DNA of 18,380 bases. It comes from an uncultured Prevotella sp. (lineage in GTDB: Bacteria > Bacteroidota > Bacteroidia > Bacteroidales > Bacteroidaceae). The position numbers and the translations under genes are program-made. Location: positions 1 through 18,380 of the forward strand of contig URLI01000040.1 in assembly GCA_900548585.1 (NCBI GenBank), given 5' to 3'. Below, one piece after another: positions 15,244 through 18,380 of the stretch. Numbering within the stretch: position 1 is the stretch's first letter; every line of letters starts with the position of its first letter. The notes under the pieces were generated by a model. That model had not been told where the DNA came from. It was given only the letters and a program-made list of their open reading frames with translations, and ran no database searches.

Positions 15244-15954
15244 ATGAAGAAATATTTTTTATATAGTCTGACTCTTTGCTTCATGACGCTGGGCTTCGTT
15301 GCCTGTGAGGACGAAGAATACACGGACTCTCGTCTTACTTACTATGTGAGGTTCGAGATGCAGGGAAAAGACACCTTGATGTGTCCTGTCGGAGATACAT
15401 ACGTCGATCCGGGTTGCAAGGCAACGCTGAACGGCCAGGACTGCACCGACAAAATCAATGTCGATAATAAAGTTAACACCAGCTTGCCCGGAATATACTA
15501 TGTCACTTATTCCGGAGAGGGAAGCGACGGGTTCGCCTCTTCCGTAAAGCGCGTTGTTGTGGTTTACGACCCAGATGTGGACGCAGACATCTCCGGGAAA
15601 TATGTCACCGTGGAAGGCACCACGAGGATCCAGAAGGACGGTAAGACCAATGACTTCCCTGGCTTCAAGGTGAATATCAGCAAGATTGCACCGGGTCTGT
15701 TCGCTGTTGACGACCTGCTCGGCGGATATTATGCACAGGGCGTTTATCCTAAGTATGGCGACCTCGTGGCGCTGAAAGGCACAGTATGGCTCCACAAGGA
15801 CATGTCAATCACTGGCATAAATGGTTTCAACGAGGGCTTCGATAAATCGTTCGACGCGGTTAACGGCAGTTACGACCCGACCGACGGGAAGCTGACATGG
15901 ACAACCGATTTTGGCGGCATGAAGTTTGTTATAGTATTGGGTAATAAAAAATAA
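15244..15954 (+). CDS. Surface lipoprotein with Ig-like and DUF5012-type domains
   Basis: The product has 236 residues. The lipoprotein signal ends at Cys21 (lipobox FVAC), followed at once by Glu-Asp-Glu-Glu, an acidic stretch of the kind that directs Bacteroidota lipoproteins to the cell surface. Residues 35-109 form an immunoglobulin-like domain of the bacterial DUF5011 sort: FEMQGKDTLMCPVGDTYVDP, then GIYYVTYSGEGSDG, then VKRVVVVYDP. Residues about 115-236 look like the DUF5012 beta-barrel domain, opening with SGKYVTVEGTTR and closing with WTTDFGGMKFVIVLG. The gene lies 35 bases after susD and 14 bases before the next lipoprotein gene. Its position matches BT2262 in the four-part BT2261-BT2264 complex; that match is from memory. 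It probably packs against SusC at the surface and helps capture ligand. No catalytic motif is visible. Confidence 0.82.
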   Translation: MKKYFLYSLTLCFMTLGFVACEDEEYTDSRLTYYVRFEMQGKDTLMCPVGDTYVDPGCKATLNGQDCTDKINVDNKVNTSLPGIYYVTYSGEGSDGFASSVKRVVVVYDPDVDADISGKYVTVEGTTRIQKDGKTNDFPGFKVNISKIAPGLFAVDDLLGGYYAQGVYPKYGDLVALKGTVWLHKDMSITGINGFNEGFDKSFDAVNGSYDPTDGKLTWTTDFGGMKFVIVLGNKK

Positions 15955-15968
15955 ATAAAGATTTTGTT

Positions 15969-16475
15969 ATGAAGAAATATATTTCAATGTTAATGTTTGC
16001 CGCACTGACCGTTTTTGGTCTCTATTCATGCAGTCTTGAAACTGATGAGAAACCGGGCGGGACAAAGGTGCAGGACATGGCTGGCTTCTGGGACGTTTCG
16101 GTCGTCTCGCTGAATGAAGACGGCTCGGTCAATGAAGTCCTCGTGGAGAATTCGCGACTGATGACCTACAACACCGCACAGGACGTGGATAACGCAATGT
16201 GGATGAATTTCAACGACGATTCTTTCTGGAGCCTGAAATTCGTCATCCCCGTTAACTATGGCGCCAAGACATTCTCTTGCAGCGACCTGAAGTGCAACGA
16301 CGCCGACGACGCGCCCAACATAACCGTGACAGACGGCAGGGTGCTGCTCGGCAAGGGGCACAACCTCCACGGCATGCCTACGGACAGCATTGTCTTCAAC
16401 GCGAAGTTCTCTGACGACAAAGACAACCTGACATATAGGATTGCAGGCACACGCCATTCGGGCTTTACCGAATAG
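15969..16475 (+). CDS. Small lipoprotein of the Lipid_bd (PF12888-like) family
   Basis: The product has 168 residues. The lipoprotein signal ends at Cys21 (lipobox LYSC), and the acidic segment LETDEK follows, suggesting surface exposure. The mature part (about 36-168) matches the pattern of the Bacteroidota family named lipid-binding putative hydrolase. It opens with AGFWDVSVVSLNEDG, then TYNTAQDVDNAMWMN (66-80), FWSLKFVIPVNYGAKTFSCSD (86-106), ITVTDGRVLLGKG (118-130) and the closing YRIAGTRHSGF (156-166). The fold is a small beta barrel; the family name overstates what is known, and no catalytic residues are evident. It is the last gene of the susC operon, 33 bases before a perfect terminator. 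It is the likely counterpart of BT2261 as a surface accessory subunit. Confidence 0.85.
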   Translation: MKKYISMLMFAALTVFGLYSCSLETDEKPGGTKVQDMAGFWDVSVVSLNEDGSVNEVLVENSRLMTYNTAQDVDNAMWMNFNDDSFWSLKFVIPVNYGAKTFSCSDLKCNDADDAPNITVTDGRVLLGKGHNLHGMPTDSIVFNAKFSDDKDNLTYRIAGTRHSGFTE

Positions 16476-16507
16476 TCTTAATTAAGTGGAACAAACTCTT
16501 TGATATT

Positions 16508-16544
16508 GGCAGGTATGAAAAAAATCATACCTGCCGATTTTTTT
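16508..16544 (+). terminator. Intrinsic terminator of the susC-susD operon
   Basis: A perfect 11-bp stem GGCAGGTATGA/TCATACCTGCC (16508-16518 and 16525-16535) with an AAAAAA loop is followed by a run of seven T (16538-16544). It lies 33 bases after the last lipoprotein stop. The minus strand lacks a T-run after the stem, so it does not clearly serve the convergent hydrolase gene. Confidence 0.92.
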
Positions 16545-16636
16545 GTGCCTGTGGCCTGCGTGCCGCCTTGTCCAAGCCACATCCGGTCGCTACAGCCCCG
16601 TCAGCTTGCAGCCGGGGCCATAAAGACCGGTTGGTG

Positions 16637-17869
16637 TCAGAGGCTGTTAATCCAGTCCGACATGTCTTTCAGCACCTCGGGGGATATGGTCTCCTCGATG
16701 CTGCTTATCTCGGTGGGCAGCCCCGTCTTGCAGTGCTGCAGCATGTGGTTCAGCCCAGGGTAAATCTTCGTCTTGTTCTTCCCGTTGGCAGGCAGATACT
16801 TCCGCAGCGCGGCGATGTTTGGCCCGGCAGGCACGTTCATGTCTTTGTCGCCGTTCAGCGCGAACACCGGACACCGCGTTGCCTTCAGGGCCTCCGTCGG
16901 GTCGTAGTCCAGAAAGAACCGCATCCACTCGTTGTCAGCCTGTGCCAGCATAATCCGCCTCGCCTCGGCGGCAGTCCTTGGCAACAGATTCTCAGGCGCG
17001 CCAGACGCCCTGTAAATCATGGACAACTGTTGCTGCATCAGCGTGTCTATGGGGATTGCCGGCCCAGCCCAGCTGACGATGAAGTCCGGCACCTGCTCCT
17101 GGCCGAGCATGAACGCTATCATGCCACCCTCGCTGTGCCCTATTATTCCCACCTTGCTGAACTCCCCCGTGCGCCGCAGCCAATCCATTCCCGCCTTTGC
17201 ATCGTCGGCGAAGTCGCGGCTCGTGGCCTTCGCCGCGTCACCCTTCGACTCGCCAAACCCACGGTCGTCATACCGCAGCGACGCTATGCCGTTGCGTGCC
17301 AGCCAGTCGGCCACCACGAGGAAAGGGCGATGCCCGAAGAGCTCCTCGTCGCGGTTCTCCAGCCCGCTGCCCGTCACCATCAGCACCACCGGCACGCGCC
17401 TGCCCGGCTTCATGCCTACGGGGTACGACAGTGTCCCGGCAAGGGTTGCGCCGGCGGCGGCGTTGACGAATGTCACCTCCTTTGTGGTGTATGGCAGCGG
17501 TGTCGCGGGCTCTTGCGGGCGGTTGAACTTCTCTTCGCCGCGCTTCATGTTCAGCGGCATCGAGAGACCTCCCTGACAGAAAGTTCCCGAGAGCGAGTCG
17601 CCACGCAGTTTCGCCGCGTATGTCATCATTATGTTCGGCACGGCAAGGCTGACCGAGTCGCTGTCGATATACCTCACCTCCGCCGGTATGCCCTTGGCGC
17701 CCTGCTCCGTCACATCCATCTTGCACGTCTTTCCTGAAAAATGAAACACGATAGTCAGTGCCTGCGGCCCCACCTGCAGCTTCCCCAGCCATGTGCCGTC
17801 AAGCGACTGTGCCAGTGCCGTTGCCGACATGCACAGCATCAGCACGCATGAATAAATCTTTTTCATCAC
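16637..17869 (-). CDS. Secreted alpha/beta hydrolase (S33/dienelactone-hydrolase-like)
   Basis: The product has 410 residues. A signal peptide (1-20, cleavage after ALA before Gln) without a lipobox makes it periplasmic or secreted. Residues about 22-112 form an all-beta N-terminal domain (LDGTWLGKLQVGPQALTIVFHF) seen in many Bacteroidota hydrolases. The catalytic domain (about 128-410) contains the oxyanion region VTGSGLENRDE (165-175), YDDRGFGESKG (200-210), the nucleophile elbow GHSEGG with Ser246, the acid in NGDKDMNVP (Asp341 or Asp343) and the base in GLNHMLQ (His375). The triad is complete, so an active ester or amide hydrolase is expected; substrate class is not readable. It converges on the susC operon and has a promoter-like -7 box upstream. 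A role beside the importer, such as trimming peptides or esters, is only a guess from proximity. The second Met (17866) is an alternative start. Confidence 0.9.
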   Translation of the reverse strand: MMKKIYSCVLMLCMSATALAQSLDGTWLGKLQVGPQALTIVFHFSGKTCKMDVTEQGAKGIPAEVRYIDSDSVSLAVPNIMMTYAAKLRGDSLSGTFCQGGLSMPLNMKRGEEKFNRPQEPATPLPYTTKEVTFVNAAAGATLAGTLSYPVGMKPGRRVPVVLMVTGSGLENRDEELFGHRPFLVVADWLARNGIASLRYDDRGFGESKGDAAKATSRDFADDAKAGMDWLRRTGEFSKVGIIGHSEGGMIAFMLGQEQVPDFIVSWAGPAIPIDTLMQQQLSMIYRASGAPENLLPRTAAEARRIMLAQADNEWMRFFLDYDPTEALKATRCPVFALNGDKDMNVPAGPNIAALRKYLPANGKNKTKIYPGLNHMLQHCKTGLPTEISSIEETISPEVLKDMSDWINSL

Positions 17870-17891
17870 ATTGTTTTTTTGATTAATGCCG

Positions 17892-17899
17892 CAAAGTTA
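17892..17899 (-). promoter_or_regulatory. Candidate -7 box of the hydrolase gene
   Basis: The minus strand reads TAACTTTG, a perfect -7 match, 22 bases before the hydrolase ATG. No good -33 TTTG lies 19-21 bases upstream (ATGG or CATG at best), so the promoter may be weak or regulated. The predicted leader is about 15-18 bases. Confidence 0.55.
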
Positions 17900-18032
17900 A
17901 TAAAAAAGCGACGAATATCCATGAAATCATGTCGCCAAATGCCTGCCACGGCTTACACTAAAAACAAGCAGTTAAATATTTGAGAATTTAAGAATATTAG
18001 ATGAAAGAGTATGATAAAAGAAAGAAAATTTT

Positions 18033-18085
18033 CATACCAATGAGACGATAAATGCGAAAATTTCCTCTAAAGCCTCATTGGTATG
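18033..18085. repeat. Perfect 12-bp inverted repeat in AT-rich tail
   Basis: CATACCAATGAG (18033-18044) and CTCATTGGTATG (18074-18085) are perfect reverse complements separated by 29 bases. The left arm is joined to a perfect 10-base palindrome GAAAATTTTC (18024-18033). No clean T-run follows on either strand; on the minus strand the downstream sequence is T-rich, and it would sit after the stop of the 18110-18340 ORF. Candidates are a terminator-like 3' end of that ORF, a protein-binding site or the relic of a mobile element. Confidence 0.6.
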
Positions 18086-18109
18086 TTGTAAAAAAATACA
18101 GAATATGTG

Positions 18110-18340
18110 TTACTCTATGACATGCAATTTCTTATATTTTATTTTAGCTTCTTCAGGACGGCATGGAATATAATATTCACCATTAGGGGTTTGCCCCATG
18201 AGGTTGGAAATAATCCGATAGCAGACGGTTTTAAGTGTATAGGAATTTTCGGAATCGTCAGAAACGTAAGCTTTGGTTCCTCTTGAAACTTTTTTGGTTT
18301 TTTTTAATACTGGTAGGAATCCACAGTAACTATTCAGCAA
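18110..18340 (-). CDS. Short orphan ORF, unrecognised, possibly a gene remnant
   Basis: The open frame encodes 76 residues from a TTG, with an in-frame TGA two codons upstream, so it does not continue to the right. I do not recognise a family. The product is basic and Lys/Tyr-rich, with a soluble C-terminal part (GQTPNGEYYIPCRPEEAKIK) and no signal peptide or membrane segment. There is no ATG near the start and no clear ribosome site. An eight-A run (about 18298-18305) near the start could be a frameshift spot, but the other frames upstream also stop at once. Base composition is much more AT-rich than the neighbours. It could be the surviving 3' part of a decayed or transferred gene, or chance. 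Confidence 0.3.
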   Translation of the reverse strand: MLNSYCGFLPVLKKTKKVSRGTKAYVSDDSENSYTLKTVCYRIISNLMGQTPNGEYYIPCRPEEAKIKYKKLHVIE

Positions 18341-18380
18341 TAGTCATAGGTCATATGCCACCTCCCATCCTACAATGATA

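Larger units (their letters stand above)
17900..18380. other. AT-rich tail of different composition
   Basis: From about 17900 to the end the sequence is clearly more AT-rich than the gene-dense part of the window. It holds the upstream region of the hydrolase gene, the 12-bp inverted repeat, and the orphan ORF. No transposase, integrase or tRNA is seen, and no direct repeats mark an insertion. The shift suggests either a true intergenic zone or the edge of an acquired segment that continues to the right. Confidence 0.5.

Noticed and set aside
10507..16475. Classical starch or glycan utilisation locus
   Set aside because: No carbohydrate-active enzyme or sensor gene is present; the SusD is of the SusD-like_2 type and the accessory lipoproteins match a peptide-type locus. 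Genes outside the window could change this.
1..18380. CRISPR array, transposase or phage genes
   Set aside because: No regularly spaced repeats were seen, and no transposase, integrase or phage structural protein was recognised in any open frame.

Overview
The window looks like chromosomal DNA of a Bacteroidota bacterium, most likely Bacteroidales and probably Prevotella-like; I infer the genus only from the overall look of the proteins. The evidence is a SusC/SusD pair, a Bacteroidota-type Ton motor operon, a START-like protein family known from this phylum, and several promoters of the Bacteroidota form TTTG-N19/20-TAnnTTTG.

Left part (about 1-5870, all minus strand): one operon encoding an energy-transducing Ton system, in transcription order ExbB, ExbD, ExbD, TonB, a PstS-like lipoprotein and a secreted TPR protein. 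It ends at a strong intrinsic terminator (101-141). The U-tract of that terminator overlaps the -33 box of a new promoter that fires off the left edge. From 5744 to 6264 I see no convincing gene, only promoter-like boxes.

Middle part (6265-9951, minus strand): a housekeeping group with the bifunctional riboflavin enzyme RibBA, an LptF/LptG-family LPS-export permease with an extended C-terminus, and a small START-like protein. lptG has a consensus promoter almost touching its start codon. The START-gene promoter and the promoter of a tRNA-CAU gene (plus strand, 10019-10092) are divergent and 17 bases apart. The tRNA has an unusual T-loop and is followed by two hairpin terminators.

Right part (10429-16544, plus strand): a four-gene operon encoding a SusC-type TonB-dependent transporter, a SusD-like_2 lipoprotein, an Ig-like/DUF5012-type lipoprotein and a Lipid_bd-type lipoprotein, starting at a consensus promoter and ending at a perfect terminator. 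The gene order resembles BT2264-BT2261 of Bacteroides thetaiotaomicron, which I recall as a peptide-binding SusCD complex. No glycoside hydrolase, sulfatase or regulator is present, so peptide uptake is a better guess than glycan uptake. The Ton motor on the left could energise such a transporter, although Ton motors normally serve many receptors.

A convergent periplasmic alpha/beta hydrolase (16637-17869, minus) follows. The last ~450 bases are AT-rich, unlike the rest, with a perfect 12-bp inverted repeat and a short orphan ORF; this may be the edge of an acquired or decayed segment. Most of the window is recognisable biology. The least explained items are the PstS-like protein in the Ton operon, the right-hand AT-rich tail and the tRNA T-loop.
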